A stretch of DNA of 64,000 nucleotides. Origin: Stratiolaelaps scimitus (Eukaryota > Arthropoda > Arachnida > Mesostigmata > Laelapidae). Shown here one piece after another: positions 36,689-47,109 of this stretch. The notes beneath the pieces were generated by a model that saw only the letters and a list, made by a program, of their open reading frames with translations, did not search any database and had not been told where the DNA came from. A program made the position numbers and the translations under genes. The DNA is taken from the NCBI GenBank assembly GCA_019614645.1, contig JABWDB010000067.1:744001-808000 (forward strand), written 5' to 3'. Positions within the stretch are counted from its first letter, which is position 1. Each line of letters starts with the position of its first letter.

Positions 36689-37741
36689 TCGATGATAAGG
36701 AATGATACAAACTGTTCTCAATTTATTTTCGTTAGTCTTATATTTCGTTCTGCAGACCTTCTAGTGAAGTCATAGAATCAATCAATTTCGTACGCCTCAA
36801 ACTGTAGTTCAGACGATGATCGTGTCTTTTCGGGTACTTAAGAGAGGCTTACGATTTTTACTGCTCTTTTGCGTCTACTGAAACATATCCGACGAATGTC
36901 AGGTGCGGCGACCAAGCCCTCAAAGCGAGTGTCATTGTGTCAAGTTCCCGCTGATGGAGATATATCCCGTGTCAGCTGTCGACTGCTTCGATGCATTGAA
37001 ACTCAACAGGGGGTCTCACACCATCTGAGTTGACAGGCATCCACTGACGAAAACTACCAGCTACGTAATGCAGACTACCACTGATTAAGCGATCTGGTTC
37101 CTGGATATACGTCTCTGGTAATGTGCGCTCTATATATGAAGAGGTGCAGGTTCTCATTAGGGGGAACTGACAGTGTCTGAAGGTATGTGGAATATGCGAG
37201 AAGGGGTCGGAGCAGATAGGCACGTGGTAGAATGGGCAGCCGGCTGATACCGAACCAATCGAGATAGACAGCCCTGATGATGCAAAGGGGTATCGCATTT
37301 CCCCCCAGAGAGGGGAGCTATCGCTTCGGGGCAGTCGTTCGTCGTCGACGATTATAGCTCCCTTGAGGAATTTCTACAATCCTCCCTGGGCCTTCTGTGG
37401 GCCATCCGCGTACACCTATAGTACTGCTTTCATTAGTTTGCATCAGACATTTGAGGCAATACCGCAGGATATGAGGAGCGATATACATTTGAAAATTGAA
37501 ATTGAGTTATCAATGAGTCAGCTCTTAGTCACTGCATTGATCCAAGGTTCTGGTGGCACTTGTATGCGTAGCTAATGCGCATGATTATGTACTGATGTGA
37601 ATTCTTGAGTGTGTGGTTTGACAATAAATCTATGTGTATAAAGATGTCTCTTATTGAGCTTGTTTTCATGACTCGACAATTGTGCTTCTGAATTTTTTTT
37701 TTCGTATTTGAGGATACAAAAAAATATTTGAGAACGTATTA

Positions 37742-38740
37742 TATGATTACGATTCGTGGTGCGAAGCGTACCGGAAAAACCTAAGAAAAGCTATGTCCAG
37801 GGTAAGAGAGGGTGCTTGCGGTACGGTTCATGCCAGATACAAGCAAGCCTGCGCGATTGTAGGGCTGAGGTTTTACTCGCTCGAACATGCCGCTGAAGTC
37901 AGTCAAGTGTCTTCCATAAATATGTAAAGACTAACTCTTGTGTGGAGAATGTCAGCGACTGAGCTGGGTCAGTGTCTGCGATACTGAAGAGGTTGATAAA
38001 GCTTATGCATTCAGTATTGTGCTGTCAAGAGAATATGAAGAATGTTTTAATGTCATGAAGGCAAAAATACGACAGGACGGAGGATGTTCCAGTTTACCGC
38101 AAAGCCCGGCTTGTCAGTTTGGTTTTCGAAAGGCTCGATCGACTGAGCTGGCTCTCGCTCACCTGTGGTAAGAGATCACTATCGAAATAGTCAGATATGC
38201 CTTGGTGTCTTTCTTGATTCGTCAGCTGCCTTCAATTGCCTCCGCAACTCGTTTTTCTTACAAGCTTTAGAAAAGTGTCTTGGGTGCAGGTCGGAGATGG
38301 TTAGCTGGAATGTAAATCCTACCTCGCAACGAGAAAGCAAGCAGTTAAAGCCAGTGGCATTGAACCGGAGTGGCGAGAGATTAACATAAGGACGCCCCAA
38401 GAATCTATCCTTGGACCGTTTATGTTTGTAACCTTCATTAACCCTATTCTCGTGAAGATTTCTGCGGGGGATTACTGCAAGCTGATCGCTTACGCGGACG
38501 ATACATCTCTCGGTTTCCCATTCATCCGTCAGCAATTTGAAATGACATTCGCGAGGCGCTAGATAAAGTGGAAGAGGTTGTCAAGATGTTTAGAAGATTT
38601 GGCGCTGTCAATGACGGGGTGGAGGCTTAGAGGATGATTCTTCGGAATGATGCTGTTCGTGTTATTTTCGATAAACGGAGCATAACCTCCGTCTCGGACA
38701 TCTTTACGAAATTTGTTCTGCCTAAACTGAGTGTGCTGTA
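37742..38740 (+). pseudogene. LINE reverse transcriptase fragment with YADD box, decayed
   Basis: Ordered LINE blocks occur in shifting frames. WCEAYRKNLRKAMSRVREGA is the region before RT. FGFRKARSTELALAHL is the RT fingers block. GVFLDSSAAFN is the D-containing block equivalent to LDxSKAFD, now Asp-Ser-Ser. ESILGPFMFVTFINPILVKI and LIAYADDTSLGF (38485-38520) form the catalytic region with an intact YADD. DKVEEVVKMFRRFG follows it. Stops and at least two frameshifts make it nonfunctional. The motif set fits the Jockey/I/R1 group. The fragments at 13852-14610 and 18090-18822 are the same family in opposite orientation. It is truncated on the right near the GC-rich element. Confidence 0.75.
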
Positions 38741-38774
38741 CTCGTATAACTGTTGCCTTCAAAATGACGAAGAG

Positions 38775-41060
38775 ACGGGCTTAGAATGTGAGCGCCTACT
38801 CTGGAGCTCGCCCGCAAAACGCTCACGCTGACGACCCTCGGGGGTATCCCGGTGTCCGTCGAATGCCCAGCTCTTTCGAGTGAAATGTTGACCCCGTTCC
38901 TCCAACTCCAGCTGGTCCCGCTTTCAGCAGCCCTCAAGCCCTCCCTTCCACATTAACCCAGTTCCCGCCACAGTATCAACGACATTACCTCGTGGGAGGC
39001 GCTCCTGGCGTCCGCCCGGGTGGTCCTGCAGATGCCGGAGCAAAGAGACACCACCCGCTTTCTCCCGGCTGTGGTTCGGGCGAACCTGGCGGCCTTCCGC
39101 GCTGGGGCGCGCTTGGTGTACCGCTTGCGTCGTAAATGGCCCCGTGGCCTTGCACGCCGATTACGGATACGCGCCAGACAGCTGCGCGCACCGCGTCGCA
39201 GGAGCTCTTCGAGGGTGAAATCGCTGCCCACATCTTGTGACCTACCGACTGTCGCTACAGCCTCTCTCGCGGTTCTTGACACCCTCGACCCCCCCCCCCG
39301 CCACTCCTGACTATGCGTTCTCTGAAGGATCCCCCTCTGGTCGACATAGCCCCAACATCAACTCATGAGGTTTTTTGCGGCTTTTGCCTCTTTTCTCCGA
39401 AGTTCGTCCGTCGGCCTCGATGGCCTTCGGCCGCGTGGCCTGCATCGCGCCTTGATTCACGCTCACCCGGTTGCGGCCCTGCTTAAGCTCGATTTTCGCA
39501 AACCCTGCAACACCGTCAGGCGGGCCCTCGTTCTACGGGAGGTCGCCGACCACGTCCCCGGCCTCTTCCCTCTGGTTAAATTGCCTTACCGCTGCCCTTC
39601 CCACCTGATCGTGGACAACGGCGTCCTCAGCTCCGAATGCGGGGTGCAGCAGGGGGACCCGCAGACCCTCTTCTGGCTAGTCCATTGCTCCTCCTCGAGC
39701 CCGCCTCCAGCTGTGGTAAAGGGACGACGAAAAGTCGGCGGGTGATCCAGCGACCGTCGGATTCGACGTCCAGCGGCCGTTCGACGTCTTTGCCTTTAAC
39801 CCCACGAGGTGCGAGGTCTTCTGCTTGGACCCCCACCCCGATTCCCAGGAGAGTACCGCCACCGAGGTCTTCACTTGAGCTCGTCGGCGCCCCTAGGGAC
39901 GAAGCCATCTTTCTTTCCTCGATCGTTGTCTCGAGAAGACTTCGCTGATTCTCGGCAGACTGCCCCTTCTGGGGGCTCACGCGGGGCTCTTTCTTCTTCG
40001 GTCCTCCTACTCGCACATGCAGCACTTGTTCTGGACTAGCCCGGCCAGCACCGAGGCCGCACCCCTAAACGGCGGTATGGTGTTGGGCGCCCTTCAGACG
40101 GTCCTCAACCTCCAGCTTCCACAAGCAGCGGCATCGCGGGCAACCGCCGGTCCGCTTCGGTGGTTTCGTCATCCCCAGTGTTCACCGCTTAGCTTACATT
40201 TGCGGCGCCACCTCGCTCCTGTGGATAGCCAACATGATCGCCACGCTCGTCCCGCCTTATGTCCTCCCCCATATCTCCCCTTTCCATGAGGGTGCCCAGA
40301 CGGGCATCTGCGCCCGGGTCCCTCCGGACAGGCAGCACCAACATCTTGTATGGTGTGATGACCCCCACGAGGGATCAGCGGGACTCCCTGGCAAGACCTC
40401 CCTGACTCCCTTATCTCGATGACAAGACCCACGTGGTGGACCGCGCTAGTGCGAGGGCACGGCGCCACGAGCTGCCTTCCTTGTCTCTCTACGCTGCCCT
40501 CGACGACCTTACTCTCCCGTTTTGTGTGGGCCTTCCGCCTCGGGGCTCCTGTGGTTGCGGCCGTTGCGGGAACCCTGTCGCTGCGAATGCCACCACGATG
40601 CTCAATGACGCTTCCGTGAGAGCCTTCGTTCTGCCGGTTCCCTTGTACAAGAGAGTCGTAGGGCCTCGATGCTGCGGACGGCCGCCACGCTGACGCGTTA
40701 AACCTCATTCGCTTCCACCGAGACCCGCACCTCTTTTGGGAAGGCACGGTGGTTGACACGCTAGCACCCTCTTATGTCAAGCACTGGGCAACCGCCCCCG
40801 GTTACGCGGTATCCCGTGAGGAGCGTGCCAAGGTAGGGAAGTACGCCGCCCTCCAGCAAACTCACCTCTTCTCCCCTCTTGCCTTCGAGACCCTAGGAAG
40901 CAACGGACCCTCACAACTAACTTCCTCGAATGAGTCTACCACAGGCTGACCCGCTCCAACGGGGACAAGGTCGCAGGATCCTTCTTTCTGCAGCACGTTT
41001 CCCTCGTTGTGCAGAAAGGCATCGCTTTCCTCGGGACCATGGTGGCCTCGGCCTGACACC
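38775..41060 (+). mobile_element. GC-rich non-LTR retrotransposon, degenerate
   Basis: Base composition rises sharply here relative to the flanks. A segment near 39010-39310 (ITSWEALLASARVVLQMPEQ) precedes the RT. The RT core at 39390-39670 has LKLDFRKPCNTVRRALVLRE, then a GVQQGDP box. The C-terminal part at 40520-40960 has a Cys-rich piece (GSCGCGRCGNPV) followed by APSYVKHWATAPGYAV and KYAALQQTHLFSPLAFETLG. These are characteristic of a widespread invertebrate retroelement family with KLDFxNAFN and GVQQGDPLGP RT blocks and a C-terminal zinc-finger/nuclease-like region. The YxDD-type box is not recognisable and several frameshifts occur, so it is dead. A second copy of its 3' part starts at 63781. 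Confidence 0.7.
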
Positions 41061-43101
41061 AAGAGTTTCTCTAATCACTGTATATTTTAAAACGCACAAT
41101 CATAGTCAATATCCGACGTAGAACAAAATAAATTATTCCAAGTGATATTACCTTCCCAATATCCGCTGTGAGAAAACGAACGGCCCGTAGGCCGACTGAG
41201 TTCGTGATACCATTTCCATTCCGTTAAAGAATCTCCTTCTGTATATTACAATTCTAATGTTCAAAAATTCTGTTATGTATATATCTGTACATCAACCTCA
41301 TGATATACATAATGACACTGTGATATAATTTTTACCTATTTTTATTTGACGAGAAAATAAGAATTTTTATAATTACGGCTGCGTCAACAAACCTCAATTG
41401 AATGAATGAAAAAATGAAAATACAACGATTATTATCGACTCGAAAACTGAACACCTCAAGAGCCTTTATTGAACACAGCGTAGACTGTAACCTGCGATGA
41501 TTAACTCAATGGTTACCATTGCGATTTATTTATTTTTTATAAGCTTACCAATTCGTTCACAAAATTGAAATATCTTAAAGAATATAATAAGATTGTCTAA
41601 TGTTAGTTCGATAAGCTTCCGGTGGTTCTTTCCTCGTGCTGCTTAAATAACGGAAGTTGACAAATACGAGTTCGCGCTGACAGTAAAGTTGACAATTTCA
41701 AAAAAGACCAGTTCATTACCTCTTGATAACTATTTTATTAATATGAAGCAGTCGCGTGTTCTTAATTGTTGCGCAGCTATGCATGTGTCATTGAATGAAA
41801 CTGCTACCGTAATCTGTTAATGCGTAGAGGCAGACAAATTATCTTTTGTAAGATGATCGAGGATATTCACTACGCTTACATTAACAAGCTCGTGTCCACC
41901 ACCGCAGTTCTGTTCTTAGTTTTAAGAGCCTAATGGAAACGCAATTATCGAGGCTGCACTAATGAGTTCGTCGAGGTATAAGGTATAAGCGAGCAAGAAT
42001 AAGAAGATGAACCTTTGCCGCGAAACGATTTCAAGGGCTCATTTTTCTCCTTAATTTTTGGATGCATTCAGTAGCGCAGTTTTTTAAACGATGCTACAAA
42101 TAGTGATTAGAGAGATACATGCATCTTGCAAGAATAGCGAATCGTTGCACTCAACGTGTGAGTGAATTCAACTGATGCCAACTACTACTGCAAGACAAAC
42201 GCCTACTTAGTTTCCATTTGCGTTATCCAGTGGTAATTTTTAATTACGTCGAGGCCAAACACACCTGATGTCCTAATTGATCAGGATAGATAATAACCTA
42301 ATTAATCAATGTGATGGACTTCAAAAATAATTAGGATACTTCTAAAAAAAGGAAGAAGATATTAGATTATCTGGTTCAGAATATCGGAAGCACTAGAAAT
42401 TATAACAACGAAATGCTCATAGTTATGTTAATTTAGATTTGTTCGCGTATGAATATAAGCACAGTTATAGTAAATAGGCAAAGTGTATTTTAATTTGTTT
42501 ATTTACTCTTCGAAAAAAATGAGAAAAAAAATCAAATAATTTCATACAAAAATGAGCGCACTATGGAACACATGAGGTATTATTTGTAACTTTAACCAGC
42601 TACTTGAACTTCGTTCCGGTCTCTCGATGGCTCTCAACTGATATCGACCAGTATTATAATACCAATCTATATATTTGTGTTGGACGCGCCAATCATCTTA
42701 TTTCAATATTATCGGTGTGATTTAATTCGAATATAATTTGAGGCAATGTAAAACAGCTACTACACTATTGTGATATGTTTGTAATATCATCTTAATAAAT
42801 GTATCGAATTGGAATTATGGCGGACAGGGTGGATGGAACAAAATGCGATCGTGTGTCTGTCCAAGTGTATCCACCACTTTATGCTCTGGTGGTAAAACAG
42901 TCCTGGACATGTAAGCATAAAAAGGCGATGATGTCACTAATAGAACAGTTTAGCGTAAGGTTTATGTTGCTAAAGTAAATGGAGCCATTAATTACTTTAT
43001 ATAACACATAATTTCATACAAGATTATTTAGTGGCCTTAACTGAATATAACAGCGAATCGTCTGTCCAATCTATGGAAGGTTAGTATTTTCCGATGCTTT
43101 G
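41061..43101. other. Intronic sequence downstream of the GC-rich element
   Basis: AT-rich sequence between the retroelement and the minus-strand Ig gene. Nothing recognisable; the region 43108-43182 would be the Ig gene's 3' UTR. Confidence 0.4.
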
Positions 43102-43107
43102 TTTATT
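43102..43107 (-). terminator. Poly(A) signal for the Ig-domain gene
   Basis: AATAAA on the minus strand, 76 bp beyond the TAG stop at 43183. Its position supports an mRNA that ends here. Confidence 0.55.
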
Positions 43108-43182
43108 AAGTCAATATACATACTACGTTTCATTTTCAATTTCTGTAAGAGTTTCCCACGTGTGACTATCTGGAACATCGCA

Positions 43183-43788
43183 CTATCTCGAGGTAACTGT
43201 CAACACTGTGTCATTGCCCGCCTGCGCATTACCCTGCGTCAAAAGTGAACTTGCCGCCTGTGCTGAAGGTGGCGTTGTAGACACTTTCACGGAAAGCTGA
43301 ATTACTTCCGTATGTATATGATCCTTTCGGGGCACTCTGCATATAAACTTCCCTTGATCTTCCTGCCTTACGGGCTCAATCCGTAAAGTCGATCTAATTG
43401 CGCCTTCTTCGACAAGTATCCGAACCGACAGTCTCTTGTCGTCTGTGGCCCGGTTTGAACCGTAGAAAAGAACCTTCGAGCCGTCACCCTGCAGCCAGAC
43501 GATCGTGGCCGGACTCTCCGTTGCCACCGAGCATGACAAATCGACGATGGAGCCATTGGTCACGGACACATTTGTAGTCGGTCGAGTTTCGGAACCGCCA
43601 CCACCAGAGGCTGAAGAAGGAGTCGGCGAGCGAGCGGTTGCGGTGGCACCACCGCCAAGAATTGTTGCCGTTGAGTCTGACGCAGAACGCGACGGTGGTT
43701 GTGTGCCGAGGGGTGTGACCCACGAGCATGTCAAAAGAACAATCACAAGCCGAAGGGGCAACGCCTTCACAATTTGTTTGCTGTACAT
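43183..43788 (-). CDS. Secreted single immunoglobulin-domain protein, nested antisense in the MICU intron
   Basis: The 201-residue frame starts at ATG 43788 and ends at TAG 43185-43183. Residues ~7-25 (VKALPLRLVIVLLTCSWVTP) form a signal peptide. Residues ~30-72 are Ser/Thr/Gly/Pro-rich. Residues ~73-170 form one Ig-like domain: Cys86 in VDLSCSV, Trp98 in TIVWLQG, a LRIEPV strand, and Asp144-x-Gly-x-Phe-x-Cys150 (DQGKFICRVP). Cys86 and Cys150 should form the core disulfide. N-glycosylation sequons lie at 73 (NVS), 78 (NGS) and 192 (NDT). No membrane anchor follows, so the product is probably secreted. Single-Ig proteins of arthropods act in cell recognition or immunity, but the specific role is unknown. 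GC content exceeds the flanks. The frame is intronless with a nearby poly(A) signal; a spliced form is possible. Confidence 0.8.
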   Translation of the reverse strand: MYSKQIVKALPLRLVIVLLTCSWVTPLGTQPPSRSASDSTATILGGGATATARSPTPSSASGGGGSETRPTTNVSVTNGSIVDLSCSVATESPATIVWLQGDGSKVLFYGSNRATDDKRLSVRILVEEGAIRSTLRIEPVRQEDQGKFICRVPRKDHIHTEVIQLSVKVSTTPPSAQAASSLLTQGNAQAGNDTVLTVTSR

Positions 43789-44633
43789 CGCGATGAGCGG
43801 AGTGAGGGAGATAGATACATAGATGTATGTATGTATGGATGGATGCCCACTACGGAGCGAGCGCTGGGGGTGCTGGCGAATACGCTCCCTGTATCAACGG
43901 TGGACCCTCTCATTTTGTCGAGGGTAAATGCGATGCCAGGAGAGAAAGGACTCTGTCTCTAGGCGTCGGATTTCATAGGCTGCAATGGTGGAGGGTCACT
44001 GTGGGACACGAAGGCGGGGAGAGCGAGAAGAACAAGCATCGTAATGTACAAACGCAAGCAAACGCCAGCAGTCAAATGTCATAGGAAGACGACTCGCTCT
44101 TACTCGTTCTCATGATGTTGATGATGTCATTCTATGTTTCATCTTTGAGCGTTCGCCATATCGAACGAATTCAGTCATCAGGCGAGAAGTGACTCTTGCA
44201 GACAGAGCAGTCATGTTGTATGGTCGGGGTGACCCGCGGACCGTGGGGAAAGCTGTCGACAGATGAAACGGGACACCGCCAAGTCGTGAAAGATTAGCCT
44301 TGTTTGAAGAGAGACAACAACTCTGTTCAATGGAGCTTAGACCAGGACTGAATGGAGCTTAAAGCGGAATGGCTTGCTGCGTGGTTATTTTGTTGTCGGT
44401 GCTGGATAGCGTCGCGGAGATAAGCGTAGTTGCTGTTTTCGGGGAGGGTGACGACGAAGACCATGTTTGACATTGTAGTTCTCAAAAACCGAACTGTATC
44501 TTTTTTGTTCATTGTATAGTGTTGTATCCTGAAACATCTTTGAACCTTTGAGCTGTTTACTTCGTTGTCGCACCAACAATGACGTAATGAGATAATCGCA
44601 TAATGTGAACCTACGCATATATACTTATATATA

Positions 44634-44668
<35 letters not shown>

Positions 44669-45668
44669 TCATGATGATTCCTTTAAGCCTAGTACCGACA
44701 AGAAAGGTGTTTATTTCAGATATTCAGGGTTCGGCAACATTCTTGAGAATTGCGACTTAATCAATTTGAATGCCATTCTAAAGACATGACCAGATACAGC
44801 TTCATAGCATGATTTATTTAGTCACAGCGCTTAATTACGTGTGAGAAACTTGCAACAAAGCGATTTGGCAAGATTCTGATAAGGTGTAGGACTTTTTGTT
44901 GGCACATTGACAGCCGACATTTATGAAGAAACGCTGACACCAACCATGAGATCATGCTGACCTAATTACTTGGTGATTGTCTAAACCCTCAAGGGATCTA
45001 ATTGATATGACCAAAGCGAAAATCAAATAATATTTAATGATCTGTGCAAGCTCAATGAGGAATTTTGAAACAACGGCTACATTTGATGGATTCCGATCCG
45101 CGAATCATTGCACGACTATTTGATAAGACGCCTGTTTATGAAGAGGTAGCTTTACTATTTATTGATATTCATACGTATTCACTGGCATTCATTGCGCCGC
45201 AAGAGACGATGGGCGACCCCTTAAACAGAACAGCGTACATCCAAGTACTAGCAAACCGATGAGGAGTTGATGCAGGAGTCCGTTTAGCTAAAACATTTCT
45301 TTTACAATTTCAATGTCAATGGAATTTCGCGTTGACGCATTACTGAAAAGGAAACCTTGCATATATAAATCGATTGGATGTTATCTGTTTGCTTGTATGG
45401 TATAGTTAAGCGTATGTTATAGGAATGCTAAAATGATTATTTTCGAGAGGTACATATATGCTTTTACTGTTGCGGTTGTCACATGCTACAGCATCTGTCT
45501 GGCAAAAGGTCTCATACATCTTCGAAATGCCAGGCCTAAGTGCTGTAACCCGTACACAATATTTGTCTATAACAGTAGGTCCATCGTTTTAGAAGGGTAT
45601 TTCCTTTACACAGGTGTCGAATACTCATGTAGTGTTATTTGAGTCCCGCAAACCGCTATCACCCCATA
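43789..45668. other. Intronic sequence upstream of the Ig gene
   Basis: The first ~300 bp would contain the Ig gene promoter and 5' UTR on the minus strand. It includes a GATA/GATG-rich repeat near 43810-43845 but no clear TATA box. A (TA)n tract is at 44636-44665. No other gene seen. Confidence 0.4.
44636..44665. repeat. (TA)n microsatellite
   Basis: A 30-bp TA tract. Confidence 0.9.
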
Positions 45669-45670
45669 TA

Positions 45671-46363
45671 TTAGGCTGTCCCCTTCAAATTGTCGCGCCT
45701 TTCGAATGGCGCCCAAGGAACTACGCGATACAATGCGTTGATTTTTGGAGTGGGCACGCGGCAGGAACGTGGCTTCCTTTCGAACACTAAGTGGTTTCGA
45801 TACCATCAGAAAGATGGACACTGCAGCAGAAAGCTCAAATTCCCCCAAAAATCAACGGGAAAACATCAAGTTTTTGTTTCTCCAAAAATACCCTCCAGCT
45901 GAAATCCATCGACAATTAGTGAACGCATACGGCAGGTCTGCCTTATGCCTGCGAACGGTGCAAAGTTGGTGCAAGCGATTTAACAGTGGAGATATGGACA
46001 TCGATGACCACCGAGGCGGGGACCACAAATCAGGTGCAACAAGGGACGAACGGATTGACAGAATCAAGGCAGCTTTTGAGCAAACTAGAGCTTGGTCCAT
46101 GTGGTCTTTGTCGGCTGAAACTGGGATTCCTCGGGTGACATGTCATAAAATTGTCACCAATGTACTGAAGGTGAAGAAAATCAATGCAAAATGGGTTCCC
46201 CATATACTGAGTGCTGAGCAGATGAAAATGCGTGTGGAGTGTTCGACATCTAATTTGAAGACTTATACGCCTCTAACTCATACCAAAATATCTTTATTCT
46301 AACTCATTTAGTTCAAAAGTTATTGGCATTTAAAGAGGCGACAGTTTGAAGGGGACAGCCTAA
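45671..46363 (+). mobile_element. Internally deleted mariner derivative with intact ends
   Basis: The 693-bp element has TIRs starting TTAGGCTGTCCCCTTCAAAT (left) and TTAGGCTGTCCCCTTCAAAC (right, reverse complement). A TA lies on each side (45669-45670, 46364-46365), a clean target duplication. It is nearly identical to the element at 31628-32912 except for the TIR tips and one ~590-bp internal deletion. The deletion joins ...ACTTATACG to CTCTAACTC and removes the whole catalytic domain. It could be mobilised in trans by an active relative. Confidence 0.93.
45814..46302 (+). CDS. Mariner-derived ORF encoding the HTH DNA-binding domain only
   Basis: An uninterrupted 162-residue frame from ATG 45814 covers the paired helix-turn-helix region (FLFLQKYPPAEIHRQLVNAY; SLSAETGIPRVTCHKIVTNV) and the linker signature KWVPHIL, with the Trp that is a stop codon in the full-length copy. 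It then runs across the deletion junction into a short new tail (...KTYTPLTHTKISLF). All three catalytic Asp residues are missing. Such a protein could still bind mariner ends and act as a competitor of transposase, but expression is not shown by the sequence. It is more simply a by-product of the deletion. Confidence 0.6.
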   Translation: MDTAAESSNSPKNQRENIKFLFLQKYPPAEIHRQLVNAYGRSALCLRTVQSWCKRFNSGDMDIDDHRGGDHKSGATRDERIDRIKAAFEQTRAWSMWSLSAETGIPRVTCHKIVTNVLKVKKINAKWVPHILSAEQMKMRVECSTSNLKTYTPLTHTKISLF

Positions 46364-46710
46364 TAGGACACATAGACGGCTAATATTTGAGATCATGATC
46401 GTATCGTCATCGGTTATTTGCAACCTAATTAGACTTTAACAACCTCAACAAAATATTGCCAATTTAATTGTATACGTTAATTCTTTCGCCTTCAAGTGTA
46501 CACTAGCTTATCTCGACGGCAAATTTGAGATTAGTGCAAGATTTCATAATTGTATTTCTTTCATACATTAAAATTAAACCTATCTAACTAAAATTAACCC
46601 TGGGACTAACATCATATTATATCAGAAACGGTCATCAGTATAATATGCAGAAAGCTTTCAGCACAGGTTGGCAGGAGTTGTTGATAAGCGAAATCTGACC
46701 AACTATAATT

Positions 46711-47109
46711 ATGCAAAAATATAGTCTATTGTTTTACCTCCTATTCGAAGCCATTCAGCCAATAGGAGAGAGTTGTTTCACTCAGGTTAATCAACGACTG
46801 ATGGATCTTGTAATATATATATATATATATATATGTGTGTGTCTCATTATATTAGAAGCACGTCACAAATATGTACAGCCAATAGAAGAATGCTCCTGTG
46901 TGCGGCAGTTTCCCCTTGGGACATGTTACCGCGAACGTCGCCTGTACGCCCCGCCGGACTGCATCTGTGCTTCACTGAAGACATACACACTTAATCGCGA
47001 ATGTTCGTATCCCGAGTGCTATTGCAATGCATTCATTGCTTCCCGCTTACCGATTCCGCCAAAGTCAAGCCGAAGCTGGGAAGAGCACTCGTGCTCTCAT
47101 TATCACTAA
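46711..47109 (+). other. Open frame with a Cys-rich C-terminal half, status unclear
   Basis: The ATG-started frame runs 132 residues. Its middle is encoded by a (TA)n tract (IYIYIYI), but the following ~75 residues hold eight Cys in a CxC-rich pattern (EECSCVRQFPLGTCYRERRL, APPDCICASL, ECSYPECYCNA). An AG acceptor-like site (ATATTAG, about 46855) precedes this half, so it might be an exon of a small Cys-rich protein. I recognise no family and chance is equally likely. Confidence 0.2.
46813..46834. repeat. (TA)n microsatellite followed by (TG)n
   Basis: A 22-bp TA tract running into a short GT repeat. Confidence 0.9.

Larger units (their letters stand above)
34242..37741. other. Intronic sequence, no gene recognised
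   Basis: Contains a (TA)n tract at 34939-34961 and a 46-bp tandem duplication at 36597-36688. Frames around 36013-36382 and 36972-37298 overlap on both strands, lack domains and are not called. Confidence 0.4.

Noticed and set aside
39020..40759. Several long Arg/Pro-rich frames on both strands
   Set aside because: They result from the GC-rich retroelement, where stop codons are rare; only frames with RT or C-terminal motifs were used.
43505..43822. 105-residue plus-strand frame
   Set aside because: It is the antisense shadow of the Ig-domain gene; composition there follows the minus-strand codons.
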